From Tanypteryx hageni (taxonomy: Eukaryota; Arthropoda; Insecta; Odonata; Petaluridae), in the NCBI GenBank assembly GCA_028673005.1, contig CM054118.1:83453855-83517854 (forward strand): a DNA stretch of 64,000 bases, written 5' to 3'. This document shows, one piece after another, positions 44,711 to 58,151 of the stretch (the first letter of the stretch is position 1; every line of letters begins with the position of its first letter). Both the position numbers and the translations under genes were made by a program. The notes under the pieces were generated by a model, which saw nothing but the letters and a program-made list of their open reading frames with translations, was not told the DNA's origin and did no database searches.

Positions 44711-47390
44711 CCTGTGATATATTAACATTATATTGAAAGGATAGTAGGCGGATTAGTTCTTTCCAGAACTATTCGCTTCTTTTTTATACTTAAAAAATAA
44801 GTGATTCTATCTATGTTGTCCTTGTCCTTGGAGAAACTGCAAAGTGAACGAAAAGTTCCATTTTTCTAGGTTTAACTTGCTAAAAGTTTGTTGAACGCAT
44901 ATTTCATAGGAGACAAAAGATAAAGAGCCCAAATCCTATACATTAATTTCGTAGTGTAACTGAGTGCGTGCATGTGTCACACCGGAAGTGATGGATTTAG
45001 ATTAGGTAAGAATCTGAAACTTGGTAGGAGTGTATGTAGATTTAAATGATAAATCATCTGTAAAAATCTGTAAAACTTTAAATGCGGAATACATATATGG
45101 GAATGCATGAATCATCCAAAAGAATAACTTTCCTAAAAAACCTTTTATGACAGCCTCCAAAATAATATAGAAATTACACCACTTATATTGAAAACATTAA
45201 AAAAAGCCTATTTCTTATTCACCATCCACATAATTCGATTTATTTTGAATACACCGAATCCCTTTTAGCTCCATCGCCATTACAAGAAGTAAACTATTTC
45301 ACTATAGAAATTCCTTAACATAATGACACTTTTTGTTGTATAAGGTGCTAAACATTCATATAATCTCTCACCTAAGGCAGCTCGTATATTTATTTTTACA
45401 ATTTTCACCACTTTTCCATTAAGGTTACCATTTTGAATGCACAGGCAGCCCATATAGCTTATGTTACCAGGGACGGCCAAGCAATGAAGGGGGACCCACG
45501 AGGTTAATGCAGTAATAACCAACGAGCCATTTATTTCCAATATAACTTTTAATTACTAGTACATATTATGAGTTATAATAACCACAATATAAAAATTACA
45601 ATGTGTGCATTGGTTAATAAAAATACATTATAAATCTTTAAAGTATAAAACTAACATGAGAGTAAAATGAAGATGATTATGTTAATTATGGAGCCCCCAA
45701 TTTTAAAATTATAATTACTTCGGAGTGTTTTTAATTGAAAATCAGTTTCGCGCGTGATATTTTTAATATAAGTTTCTGAGAAATTGACATCCGATATTTA
45801 TATGCCTGAGATCTCCAATTTCGGATGGGGGGAGGGAGCAATATTCGGGAGCCCGGATGTCTCACATCCGCCCCACCAGCCCTTCGGTCAGTACTTCACT
45901 ATACTGGCATGCCTCTGAAAAATGTGTATCCCAAGTATTTCCTCTAAGTAAGACTTCGAGATTTAGTATTTTTTGGCAAAGTTGTTACTTGCTTCAGCAT
46001 TAAAATCCTAAGCTAAAATCTCCAAGTTGCCGTTGAAAATGTCCAGGTAGTCCCGGGCTTCAGAAGGCAAAGTTCTGTCAAATTGCCGAAGAAGTCATGC
46101 ATCTTATTTTTTAGACAAAATTGGGGTCATTTAAAGCTACTGCTAACAAAGTGGTAAATGAGTAAACGGCGAGTATTATTCCGAAATGTTTAGAGCCTCG
46201 CTGTTAGCATAACCCTTAGGAAAAAATCCTCATCTTGTTGAGCAGGAATGGATACTGCGCCACGGTAACGTACTTATGCATCGATCTCATATTTGCCAAC
46301 AAACAATCGAAGATTGAGGTTCGAGATGTGGAATCATTGACTACTTTTACCAGAAATGGTACACCGGTATTTTTTCTCTTACCGAAATTTGAAAAATAAG
46401 TGAGAGATCATAATTTTGAATCCGATATTCAGAAATAAAATTCTATTACGAATATATTCAATAAACTATAAAAGAATGTTTTTTAAAAATGTCTTTGATA
46501 AATGGAAAATATAACGGGATAAGTACAATATGACAGAAGGAAAGTATTTTAAGGGCAGTAAATAAATTTTATAATAGCATTGACATTTCCGAATTGCTGC
46601 CAAGAAAAAATGCCAATATTTCTTTGTTCTGCTATTTGAGATCGTAAACGATTAAGTTAATAACACCCTAATCGCACAATTCTGAACAAAACTGCATATC
46701 ACAACCTTTCGAGTGTTTCATAGGTCTTCGTAGAAGAGAGGGAATTATGCTTTTTCTGTAAAACATTACTTATAAAAGTATCTGTTGCCATTTTTGATAT
46801 TTAAATTTTTGTACACAAAACATTGCAAAAAATTAACAACCCTCCGTATAACGCAAAGTGAACCCAAACAGTCGAATCGCAAAAAAGTTGAGAAGGTCTG
46901 GCGCTGAGTTCAAATGAATTTGTTTGCCGCAACTCGCACGGAATTTTTTAAGGGAATATTTTTCACATTTCCGGTTTTTGGACTTTTATTACATATATTG
47001 TAAATTCAACTTTTATAATGACACGATAACCCTTTTCCTTCTTCGAATGTTGACAGGAATATTTCAAAAAACAATCAGGCCCGAACAAATTATCATTCAT
47101 AGTCTTTCTATGAGCAGATCTGTGATTATTAAGCGTTTTTTAGGCGTTCTTAACAAAAAGTAAGAAAAGAACTCCTTTTAGTCAAGTCGTTCCCGTTCGT
47201 CCGCATATTTCATCTGAGAAACTACTGGGCGGATATTCATCAAATATGTTATTTGGAACATAGGGGTAAAGAAAATAAGAATATGATATAAATGGTTCAC
47301 GTAGTAAATTCGGGAGTGACACTTTACTTGTGAAAAATGAACTTTTCTTAATATCTCGGAAAATATTGGGTTAAGGTACCTAAGGGCACG
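44711..47390. other. non-coding stretch
   Basis: Holds one dispersed repeat fragment (44,955-45,035, see 16.5 kb) and a GC-richer patch at 45,833-45,910. The frames at 45,280-45,540 and 46,924-47,163 show no domain. At 47,195-47,245 a CGTCCGCATATTTCATCTGA segment resembles the ends of the 42-44 kb repeats. Confidence 0.45.
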
Positions 47391-47399
47391 CAGTTTACG

Positions 47400-49130
47400 C
47401 AGTTTAATTTTCTAAAAGTTGGCAACACTGACAAATTTTGTTTCTCAGTTGTTATGGTCCTTGTGGCAACAGGAGTGAGTAACGAGAAGGTGTTCAACAA
47501 TACTGCTGTGTATGAGCGTTAAAAAGGTAAGAAATTGATTTATGCCTTCTTGATGTAATGTGTTTAATGTTTTACAAAAAAGACTGATGTAAAGACACAC
47601 ATTGTGTTATTCAGTTTGTGCATTAAACTTGAAAGCAATCATCCTGCACGCACGTTTCGCATTTCCGAGACGTGTTCCCATCTACCGGTCATTTTAAAGA
47701 CCATGTACCCTGCACCAAAGAGTACGCATATGAAGAGCCCGTAAGAGTGCGCGCGTACTCTTCGGGTCTGTGTGCGTACTCTTTGGAACTGCTTGCTTTT
47801 TGTTTGGAGAATGTAATTCTGAATGTACCTCCAGCGGTGCTTATTCGTTAAACATGCTTTTTTTGTCAGAATGGCTTCAAAATATGATAGAAAGACTGAC
47901 AACAAAAAATTGATTTTTACGGAGGAACTGCTCACTGAAGCGAGGCAAAGGATCTTACATGAAGAAAGTCAGAGAAAAGTGGCCGCCTCCATTGGCACTT
48001 AAGAGTCAACTCTAAGAAAACGATTGAAAGCTGTGAGTACTGAGTAAGGCCCATTCGCCTCACTTTCAACAAATTATAATTATTTTCATTAAATTAGTTT
48101 AGTTTCACGTGGGTAGCAGAAAAAACTAATCCCACAATTAATATTCCGACAATGACTTGCTCCAGGGGACTGTACCAACGTCACTGGGACGTTTGAAAGC
48201 AGTTTTTACAGCAGAGCAAGAAAAAGAATTAGCTGATCACGTTAGAGATCTTGATTCCAGATTCTACGGGATAGGAAGGAAGCAGCTCATGCATTTGGCC
48301 TTTGAATACGCTGAGATGAAGAACATCCCTCACAGATTCAATAATGTCATAAACGTGGCGGGGCGGCATTGGGTACAAGATTTTTGCAGAAGGAATCGCT
48401 TCACCGTTCGTTCCCCAGAAAAGTGCAGTTTGGGTAGAGTCATCGGGTTTAATATACCACAATTTTTTTGACAATTTGAAAGCGGTCTGTGAAAAAAAGA
48501 AATTCCCCGGGCACCGTATATTTAATGTGGATGAAAGTGAAATTTCTAGCGTCCCAAACAAGATTCCCAAAGTAATTTCCCCGAAAGGTAAACGTCTAGT
48601 GTCCAAAGTAGTGTCAGCAGAAAGAGGCCAAACCATTACGGTGGTTTGTAGTATGAATCCTGTTGGTTTTTTTGTACCACTTGCCATAATTTTTCCGAGA
48701 AAGAGGATGAAGTCAGAGCTCTTCAAGGATGCTCCTGAAGGTGGGTTTATAAATTCAGATCTGTTTGTCGACTGGCTCAAGCACTTCGAGCACTATGTGA
48801 AATAACTAAAGATGATCCAGTCTTCCTCATACTGGACAATCACTTGTCTCAATGCAGTATAGAGGCTGTAATATTTTGCAGAGAGCACTACATAACCCTG
48901 TTATCACTGCCCCCACACGCCAGTCATAAGCTACAGTCACTAGACAGGGGATTCTTTGGACCACTGAAAGCAATGTTGCTGCTAAAGCTGACAAATGGAT
49001 GCATAACCATCCTGGAGTTGCAATTGCACAGAGTGATATTTGTCTGATTTTCCGAAATGCCTATGAAAGGTTTGCCAACATGGAGAAAGCGAAACATTCA
49101 TTTCGGGCTGTAGGAATACATCCATAGGAC
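47400..49130 (+). pseudogene. pogo/Tigger-like DDE transposase with two introns, decayed
   Basis: A 5' UTR exon ends at about 47,526 (AAAAAG|GTAAG); intron 1 runs to 47,869 (TTTTTGTCAG|A). Exon 2 starts at ATG 47,871 (MASKYDRKTDNKK) with a helix-turn-helix-like N-terminus, has a TAA at 48,000, and ends at GT 48,033. Intron 2 (48,033-48,165, ending TGCTCCAG) joins in frame into TVPTSLGRLKAVFTAEQEKE. Catalytic Asp residues are in FNVDESE (about 48,530), LDNHLSQ (48,835) and LDRGFFGPLK (48,943), 36 codons between the last two, as in the DDE_1 fold. Frameshifts lie at the T run 48,464-48,470, near 48,795 and near 48,985; KHSFRAVGIHP precedes a stop near 49,126. Terminal inverted repeats were not found. 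Confidence 0.82.
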
Positions 49131-49339
49131 ATTTACTTCTAATTGTATCTTGCAAAAGAAAAAAGCCTGCAAGTGGAAAAAGGGATTTTTAAGTGTTCTC
49201 AAATGGGGATTTGTGTAGAGCGTTCCGGCGGACAGACCGTCATACCAACCAACGGACAGGATAAGAATATTATGTATATAATAATGTTATGCCCAAATAC
49301 GAAATATTATTTATTTTTATTAATTATTTACGCTTTGGA

Positions 49340-49510
49340 CTAGCGTACAGATAGAGTACAGACGGATAGGTAAAAAATTAGATGGATTGACGAAAATCAC
49401 TTTTTTGGACTCGTGGACACGTGTATTTCCGACAAAATCTCGAAGTTCATTTTTTCGCAATTACTATATTATCTGTATATACTACGTACGCGAGAAAGCA
49501 AAAAAGTGTT
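49340..49510 (+). repeat. dispersed repeat fragment (sister of 18,740-18,905)
   Basis: Shares CGTGTATTTCCG, an AAATCTCGAA segment, CATTTTTTCG and ATACTACGTA...GAAAG in the same order as the hAT-leader copy. Class unknown. Confidence 0.5.
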
Positions 49511-49689
49511 CTGAGTTTATAATTAGAATATTTATAAGATGGAGGAACTTCTAATCGTCAGGAAAAGTTTGGTATCATTGCGAAGCAACGACTGAAAATA
49601 TATATTCGACATATTGCCATAGCAATATTCGTTAATTTTAAGTTGAAAACCACAAGCGCGATATAAACGTCAATTAAAGATATAAGCTG

Positions 49690-50165
49690 CCTATATTAAA
49701 AAATATTCATGCAACTCTCCGGGACCATTTAGGGAGTTTTGAATTTAGGGCACCTTGACCTCTTTATCCTTCACGGAATTTTCAACTTGAAACGGCGGCA
49801 TTTGCTGTCGGGAGACATGATGACTTAGGAAACTTAATTACCTGGAGGCACTTCGTCTCACGGGCCGTAAAGCAGTTGCCGTCTTAGGGCAAGTTGGTGC
49901 ATTGTGGGAAATACATGACATCCAGAAGGAGATATTTCGGGGAGCAAATCGATTGATCTCAAGTTCCGTAGCCTCCGAGACGCCGAGAATTCCCAGCAAA
50001 TATCCCTGGAGGGCCTTTAAATGGTTCATCCTCATTAAGGCTCTGTTTAATTTACTCCTCATTAAACCTTGTTTACTTCAAGAGCCATAAGTTTCCTAAT
50101 TAGTATTTCTGCGGCAAAGTTTCTTATCTTTTATCCACCAGAATAATTTCCCCATTGACCTTCCC
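49690..50165. other. candidate conserved non-coding element
   Basis: About 475 bases of higher GC, without repeats, with TTAATTACC, CTAATTAG and CAATTAATC cores. Frames on both strands (49,838-50,062 minus; 49,902-50,090 plus) lack any known domain and probably reflect the higher GC. Confidence 0.25.
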
Positions 50166-51116
50166 AATTAATCATGCCCATTTGAAATTTTTTCTCAAAT
50201 TTTGTTAACGTTCATAAAAGCAAAAATATTCATGAATATGCTTTTAAATTAAAAGGAATATAAGCATATTTTTTATATACTTCAGTGTTAATTCGCAATG
50301 TAAACAATAGTTTTCTACCAATCCATTCTTAACATCGCCGATGACTTTATCAAACATGCGTATGAATTAAATATTTGTTAAAACTTGATATTGATTTGTA
50401 ATAAAATTATTTGAAATTAAGACAGTAACATTAACAGCAATGACCACCGGAAGTCATAGCTATCAATACAAAGAGGCCAAATGACTTTTACATGAATTTT
50501 ATTATTAATGCGCAATATTAATCAGAATTCGATAATATTTATTAAAATATTGACTTCAAAATAAGAATACGTGTGTTTTGTAAAGAAACGAGCACATTTT
50601 CAATCACTTTTGCATAGAGAATATTACATCGTTTGGTTTCGATAAATTATATTCATCATTACGGTTTCAGCCAATGATCATTGAAACAGGTATATGTAAC
50701 TTCTTCTCCATAAGAGTAACTAAATTCGTGCATGATTTATTTTATAATATATTCCCTTCTATCTGATTCGATATGAAACATTTCACTAAAACTTTTTATG
50801 AAAAGATAAGCCATTCCTTCATTTTGGTAGACTAACCTAAAGCCGCTAGAAAAACTTCAAGTGCCGGTTGCATGTATTTATTTGCGCTCCTCATAATGTA
50901 TCTTAATTATCGTCTCAAGGTTAAGAATCCTCCGTGACCAAGATTCAAACCCGATACCGCTGATGGATAAATATTTTGATTTGGATGAATTTGCCTTTGC
51001 CAGTGTATTTTTCAGCGAAAAGGCTGATCCAAAAGAGGAAGATCAGATTCAAATATTGGTATTGTTGTTGTTGTTGAAGTACGTAGAAAACAGCAAGTAC
51101 AACAAGACTAGATGCT
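50166..51116. other. AT-rich non-coding stretch
   Basis: A short (TTG)n run lies at 51,062-51,076. Nothing else is recognised. Confidence 0.5.
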
Positions 51117-51288
51117 GCTCAAGTAAAACTATACAACATAAAATCCATTCAGCGAAATATTACTAAATCATACAAAAATATTGTATGGTTATTCTTACGT
51201 CACTATCTACCATGGATGGATAACTTGGATAAACAAATTCTGTTTAAATTAGGCTCAAGTAAAACTATACAACATAAAATCTATTCAG
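51117..51288 (+). repeat. 36-bp direct repeat, 136-bp spacing
   Basis: Copies at 51,117-51,152 and 51,253-51,288 begin GCTCAAGTAAAACTATACAA and differ at one base. The second copy ends directly at the RTE fragment. Confidence 0.8.
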
Positions 51289-51289
51289 G

Positions 51290-51935
51290 TTGTTAATACA
51301 CCATAGAAGTTTCATCGCAGATAACGAGAAAATTTTCCTCCTTTCTCCTTACCGTCCACGTCTCTGCACCATAAAGTGTTATGCTCCATACGTAGCATTT
51401 TGCTAATTTCTTCCTTGTTTCTAAATTTATTTTCTTGCTTGTGAGAAGCTCCTTCTTCTCGTTAAATGCTGCTTTTGCCATTGCAATCCTACTTCTGATG
51501 TCCTGGGTACTACTTCCATCCTGCGCTAAAATACTGCCAAGATATTTGAAACTACTTACTTTTTCCAATTTTTGGCCATTTACCATTATATTTAATTCTT
51601 TATGTTACTTTGAAACCACCATGACTTTCGTTTTTTATGCATTGATCTTCATTCCATATTGTTGGTCAACCTCCACTAGTCTGTCTGTCATCCTCTGAAG
51701 TTCTTTCTCGTCTTCTGTTATTAATCCCTGATCATCTGCATATTAAATGGTGGTAATACTTTCACCTCCTATCTTAAATCCTTTCCCTTCCATCTACGCT
51801 TTTTCTGTTATGGTTTCTGCATAAATATTAAATATCGCTGGTGAAATAGGACATCCCTGCCTCACTTCCTTCCCTATTGAAGTACTTTCTGTTCCTTCTT
51901 CTTCAACTCTCAACATAGGGAGTAGGAAAATTGAA
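51290..51935 (-). pseudogene. RTE-like LINE reverse transcriptase fragment
   Basis: The minus strand reads GKEVRQGCPISPAIFNIYAE (about 51,880), then YADDQGLITEDEKELQ, MKINA-stop-KTKVMVVSK, MVNGQKLEKVSSFKYLGSIL and SITLYGAETWTVRRKEENF, ending near 51,293. These are RT blocks around the YADD catalytic box plus the connection region of an RTE-type element. In-frame stops follow the TEKA, TTI, INA and VSK segments. Same clade as the 34.3-34.85 kb fragment, different copy. Confidence 0.78.
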
Positions 51936-53205
51936 TCGCTCAATGCCAAATTACCCTGTACGAGGTCGCAGTATTACGAAGTATTTTTTACTCCAGAAAC
52001 GTCTTAGGTTTTATATTGAATAATTTCCTTTGTTTCATTTCCTTTGCCTATTTTTAACATATTATGTCTTATGTGCTATATTTTCATGTATTATTTGCGG
52101 TATAATGGGTAAAAATGCGTCACAAAATGTGACAAAATTAATGCGGCAAATAACGTTAAGCCGGACTTTGTTAAATGGTGACCAAAGGTAAACAAAGGAT
52201 AAGTGATAGGCAAAAATGAGATTCCGAGGAAAATATTTCGTATTAAGGGTTATAGAAAACAAATAAATTTATAATTTCAAAAATCAGAAGAAATGTTTTG
52301 GATATGGGTTTGAACGATAAATCTGCTACTTGTTAAAGTACTATGTATGTATGGTGAAAATGGAATTTTATATACAGACCAATATTTAAACTTAACTTTT
52401 AATTAAAAGAACCTCCATATTGGCCGTATAGAAGACAAATAAATTCAGGATTTTCAAAGCATTTATTTTATGTCATAGAAAAACGTTTCTGTTATATAAT
52501 AAAACAAATTTTTAATCTAATGTATATGATTACTGCAGATGACACATAAGGTGACATTTCATACACATCCTCTCCAACCACAAAGATAAAATACGCGGGA
52601 TTGAATGTTAGAAAAGATGATAAAAAATTTCGTTTTCCCTAAGAATACTAGGGATGATGTTAGTAAAGAAACATTTTAAGGAAAGGTGCGATTCATCAAT
52701 CTGGTGAGTATGTGAGATTCGCGCAGAAGGTCCGTTTCAAAGAAATAGTTAGCCTAAAATCTATAACCAATGAAATCTTCGTTATCTCTTTTTGTAACGG
52801 TATGCCATGTTATCTAGAAATTTTTGTACATTTAAACAATCCTTGCTCATTATATTTCAACCAAAAAGAATACCAATTTATCATTTCGATATATCATTTA
52901 GAATTTTCCTTCTCCTTCGATATAAATATAATGGAAAAAAACTGCGCAGCTGGGTAAAGAAGATAAACTTATTAGAGATTAGAAGAAAATCATGAACGGT
53001 GGAGCAAATTAGACCTTGTCTAAATATCAACAAAAACTTTCCTCGTTTTAAATGAAAACATTTTTGCATTGACTAAGTAATCTATGAAAACATTGCCCTT
53101 CTTGAAAATACGCTATCAACGTTGTATTCTCCCTATTAGAAGCAAAATTTAAGGAATGTATGAGACTATTTGTCAACATTTGTGAGGAAAGGATTGTTAC
53201 TATGA
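51936..53205. other. AT-rich non-coding stretch
   Basis: No recognised gene or repeat. Confidence 0.5.
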
Positions 53206-53560
53206 ATTACGCTCGGAGAGCTTTTTACTGAATTTAATGGGCGGTGGATAGGAAAAGAAAAGGGAGAGGGAATTTATGGTGGATCCCAAATAAGAAAATG
53301 GGAATTTAATGCGGTATTAGTCCGATTTTTATCCGCTTAATCAACTAATTGGAGTTTCACTTCTTTTAGAGGCCCTTCCAAACCGGATAACAAATCCACA
53401 GGGTTTTTAACGCTCAACGATAAGAATAGAACCAATTATCCGGGGGCCGATCCAATTCTTGTTATCTCTAATTGCCCAAGACGGATCAAGAGAAGACAGT
53501 AAGCGGTGCATGAGTCACGCCACAGCGATTCATCGAAACAAACTCACGGAATAAATCTTG
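53206..53560. other. candidate conserved non-coding element
   Basis: A less AT-rich, repeat-free block with CTTAATCAACTAATTGGAG and CCAATTATCCGG-type homeodomain sites and no frame. Confidence 0.2.
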
Positions 53561-55715
53561 CGCAATTGGAATCGTTATTTCTCTTTTAAAAATGATGACA
53601 GCTTTGGATTTAGGACCATTAAATATAAAGTTCTTTTTGCCAAAAGCAAAACTTTTAATTTCGGTAACTTCGTTTTAGATGTAAGCTACGCTTAGAGCTA
53701 GGCGTTATCCATTTTCACTATTTTTATCATATTTACATCGATTTTTGGAGTAAAGAGTTTCAGACAGGCCTTCGCGACTACCGTAGTGGTCTCGGGGCTC
53801 TCGAAATCCCTACTGTACATCACCATATCAACAGTTACCGTACTTAATCTTACTGCATTCACTTGGCAGATAATAATGCAAAATTATCTGTAAAGTAATA
53901 GAAAACAAAAAAGAATGTTGGGAGTATCTACATACGAATTATTATTAATACTCATTCATCTTATTTGCAACGTATTGTCCAAATGAAATCTGATTAAGCG
54001 GAAATTGTCCGAAAACTTTCTCAAGCGAGCCGTTCCATTCTTCAATTCCTATATTCAGTTTGGAGTATTTCCAATAATTTGATTCATGCAGTGAGTCTTA
54101 TATTTGTGTTTGCGCCAACTAAGTTAATTCGCTCTACGAATTCTATCACGTAGACTCTTAAATTCCGACTTCCCTACAAATAAATTTAACATGTTTCCTA
54201 ATCTATTTATCTGCTTTCTTTTACATATTATTTCCGTCCCAATTATTTTCGCAGATCTAACTCGTTTTCTTTCTTTCTATGTATTTCTAGAACAAATCTG
54301 GCTGTCTTTCTGTGAACCATTTCAATTTTGTGTTGCAATTTGATCTGGATATAATTTTGTAGTTCCGTACTCCAATATCGGACCAACAAACGATATAAAA
54401 GATATTTTATTTAGGAATGATTTTGAAGCCGTCGCTCATGCGTATGTCATAACTATTTGTTGAGTTTGAGGTGTATTGGAGAATAAATACAAAAACCATA
54501 TGAAAGGACCTGGAATTTGTTGTATTAGGATTAAATGGATGATATATGACAGACACAAGGTCATATCCTTTTGGATCTGTAATAATTTAAATGTGGGATG
54601 ATTATTTTCCGAGTTTTATTCTAAGAATTTTCTATGGAAAAACATACGAGCGAGTGGAGAATTTTTATCACTGCAACGGATTATTTGAGAATTCATGAAA
54701 GGCCTTACGAAACATATTCATGTTTATTCATTATAAAGAATCTTTTATATTAAATAAAACTTAAGCCCACTGCAAATGCACCTAGGTATGTAGAAACCAA
54801 ATCATTTTTATGTGACACACAAACCATTTCTATTCATATTGAACTTCATTTACATATTAGCCCTTAAAGTTATCATATTTATAGGTGGCATGGAGTGCAA
54901 TCCGTCTATAGTCAATACGGAATAATGCGGGCTATGCTCCGCCCACTGGCAGATCAAAGTGATGGGGAGCCGTAGCCAGTGGAAAGAGGCGATTCTTCCC
55001 TAGATAAGTACTTCGTTGCCGTGAAGAGAGTTTCTCTCTCTCTCTCTCTCTCGGTTGAGGAGCGGGAATGGATGAACAGTAGGGAAGATAGGCATTGCCC
55101 GGTCTTTGAAGGGTCCTTTCGAGTGTGTGAATTCTTTGTCGAAAGTCCATCTAAATAAAACCTAGTATCGGGGATGAAAACTACGCTGTTTGGGTGTGAG
55201 AGTTCAAAATCCGCCTCAAAGACCCCTAGAGCTGACATACCCGCAGTGGGCACAAGAGTTTCCCTGAAACAATCCTTTCAAAAGAATACTGTCTCGAGGG
55301 CGCGATTTTACATAAGAGAAAGAAAACATGTGATTACTCGTGAGGGTGGTAGTGGTGGCCGAGATGTTGGGAATAACTAAGTCAACAAATAATTTATTAT
55401 AGTGTTATCGATCGAACGTTCTCGTTAATGCTACACCCCACACACCTATCTAAATTTAAATCATAACCACAGCAATGATTTCTAAGCGGACGCTTGAATA
55501 TGCCTTTTAAAATCTTAGTGACTGAATGTTATTTATTGGCGATCCCTGTTATGCAGCATGCAATGACGGTAACAGTATTTATGAGTTATACTCGAATAAG
55601 AAGAAAAAATAATATCAGTTAACATTGACAACGCCGCGTAATTCTCTAGGGCAGGCGTCAAATGTACTCAACGCTAATATAAAAACCCCTAACTAGTGAC
55701 TCGAGTAAGATATAT
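53561..55715. other. non-coding stretch
   Basis: A (TC)n run lies at 55,032-55,051. Overlapping frames at 54,932-55,253 (minus) are on opposite sides of this run and lack motifs. Nothing else recognised. Confidence 0.5.
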
Positions 55716-55835
55716 CGGCGAGACGGTGGTGTAGTGGTTAGAGTGTTGGCCCCACCGTACGATCTGCTAAAAGTGCGACACCCGGTTCGAATCCTTATGA
55801 GGATTTTTTCCGAGGACGCGCCGGCCCCCTATTTG
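55716..55835 (+). mobile_element. tRNA-derived SINE head
   Basis: Pol III box A TGGTGTAGTGG (55,727-55,737) and box B GGTTCGAATCC (55,784-55,794) are spaced as in tRNA genes with an extended arm. The cloverleaf is imperfect, so this is a SINE head or tRNA pseudogene. Box A is identical to that of the SINE at 58.16 kb. Confidence 0.6.
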
Positions 55836-57339
55836 AAATTAAGAAAACGATCCCTGATATCGTACGATAAAATTTTATCTTTGTGATCTTTACTCCCGAT
55901 ATAGGCAGGTTGATGCTTCAGCATTTCCTAACAACTCCTCAACTAAACCATTCGTCTCTCACCTTTCTGGAAGATTTCATTTGACATTCAATAGGAGAGA
56001 TCAGAAAGAAAAAAGATCGGTAGCTAACAAAACCGATTGATTGATTAATTGACGAAATAGATGAGACTCGGTACATTGGCGGCCGATTATAAAAATGAAT
56101 AATTGAGCTCGCCGTATAATTGAAATCCAATTTATTATAACATCCATCAAAAGCATGAGTCACCGAGCACTGCCTGGACAGGCTCTCTAAACGATCAAAC
56201 ATCCATCGAGGAACGACAAGGAAAATGAGCGACGGTCTCGCATCTCCTTCCAATGCCTTCGTATGTATCAATCTACTAGCTGTTTATTTGGAATTATTTG
56301 GAAATATCACATCTAGATATAGGTCACAAATCTACATTTTTCGGGGAAATCTCATATTTATATTAACGTCAACGAGAGTTAACTAAGCAACCTATTACCC
56401 TGATACCCACACCCATCCCGACCAGACGTCGAGTTATATTTGATATATAATCCCAGTATATTTGAAACTATATTAACAAAATCTAAAAAAATAAAACAAA
56501 TATAATCCAATTTTGGTGATTAGATGCTTTAAAAACTGAACTTGACTGAATACGATTGGTGCAAAGAAACTCCATTTGAGATTGATTGTAAGAAAAAACA
56601 AAATTGGAAATTTATGGAAAATAGGAATGTCTCAAGTTTTCTCTATTCATGTGAACTGAGTTAGTGTGTTTACGATATACAAAATCCCAACGAATCGCTT
56701 TCTTTATACACGCAAGTTAATAAATATTTTTCGAAAATTAAGGTACATACTGAAGTAATTCGGAAAGTCGAAGAAGTATCAAGAAATTGCATAAAACATT
56801 TCATGCTCGATGCGCTAGAAATGTGCGTATTAATTAAACAATATCTTATTTGAAGAGATACTTTCTTCTCTCTATATTTTTTGAAATTTCATATTTTGCA
56901 AACAAAAAACATCCAAAATTACTGAGAAATCCGAAATCCAAGTTCCTTCAAGCAAAGAGTTAATGCAGGTTCCTGGTTTTTTAATCTTCCCGTAAAAATT
57001 CAATGGCTAATTTATCGGAAATTTATAGAAAAAAAGTTTAATTTGTTAAAGACTTTCGGGCTTATATAGGTGAAATAGAACATGATGTAGAGTACAATTT
57101 CTTAAGAGTTTAATTTTTAATTTTTTACTTTTTTAAATTATGCATTCAAATTAAATTTTGCACGCCATAAAGTTTTGCCATTGCAAATATTCCAATTATT
57201 TCAGCCATACATTTATTCAAACTTTTGAAGTATCAAAACAGAAAGTCGTTTTGATCAGATTCGCAAAACACAAATGCAGATCCCTCTGAATTTCGGAGGG
57301 CACAAAATTCAAAAATGGTCCCTTTGTTTCGGAATATAC
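55836..57339. other. non-coding stretch
   Basis: No recognised feature; AT-rich with short frames. Confidence 0.5.
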
Positions 57340-57600
57340 GGGGGGGGGGGGGGGGCTTTTTTCACATCCGCTCGAAACTCAAAGGGAATTCGGTTGCGAA
57401 TAAATTTGCAAATAGCGAATCTTTTCCCTTTGTGACCGCGGATTCACTCTGTGCGCACGCGCATTCATAAACTCCACTCCTCCCCCTCCACCTGTCCTCC
57501 TCCCTCATTCCTCCTCCCCCATTCCTCCTCCCCCCTCTGCCAACCCCTCCCTGCCTTCGCTCCCTCCTGCTCGCCGCCAACCCGGAAAATCATATTCGTA
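57340..57600. repeat. poly(G) run and pyrimidine-rich block
   Basis: Sixteen G in a row at 57,340-57,355, then at 57,475-57,570 a CCTCCTCCCCC-type block with higher GC. The minus frame 57,362-57,580 is compositional. Confidence 0.8.
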
Positions 57601-58151
57601 GAACTTAAAATTTGATCCCGCTACATGGCTAGGCGAACTCATATCTCACGAGTGTGTTTTTGTGTTCTCGTGTGTGTGTGTGTTTGCGAACTGCCACGCA
57701 TGAGATGAGTTCATCGCTCACGCCGCGACTTTTATTCTTTCCGTACACGATAACATTTGCCAGGTTTGGAAATTTGCCAATGTATCGTCACTTTTAATGA
57801 TGGAATCCGTTGGAGATTTGTGCAACCACGCTCGCATCGCTCTATATCTTTAAGTTTGAGCAGTTCGAAAATTTCATTTAGCAGAAGTTAATAAAAGTTT
57901 ATTTATTTAGTTATTTTTCGCCGTTATTTCTTTAACAGAATGCATTTGGAGCTTTATTAAGAACTTGCAAAGAGTTACAAAGGCGACCACTTACATGCAT
58001 AGCCGAAGTGGGATTCGACCTTCACATGCGTTTGCTGTTTGATTTGACCCTTTGCATACGGAAATAAAATTACAGGACCTTCGCATTTTATGCAGCGTGG
58101 CATTTCTGCTATACTTTATAAAACTTAATGTAAAGCAACATTTACTCTTTG

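Noticed and set aside
47639..47935. 98-codon minus frame over the start of the pogo-like gene
   Set aside because: Antisense to intron 1 and exon 2 of a recognisable transposase; no motif of its own.
48229..48780. 183-codon minus frame
   Set aside because: Antisense shadow of the pogo-like transposase exon.
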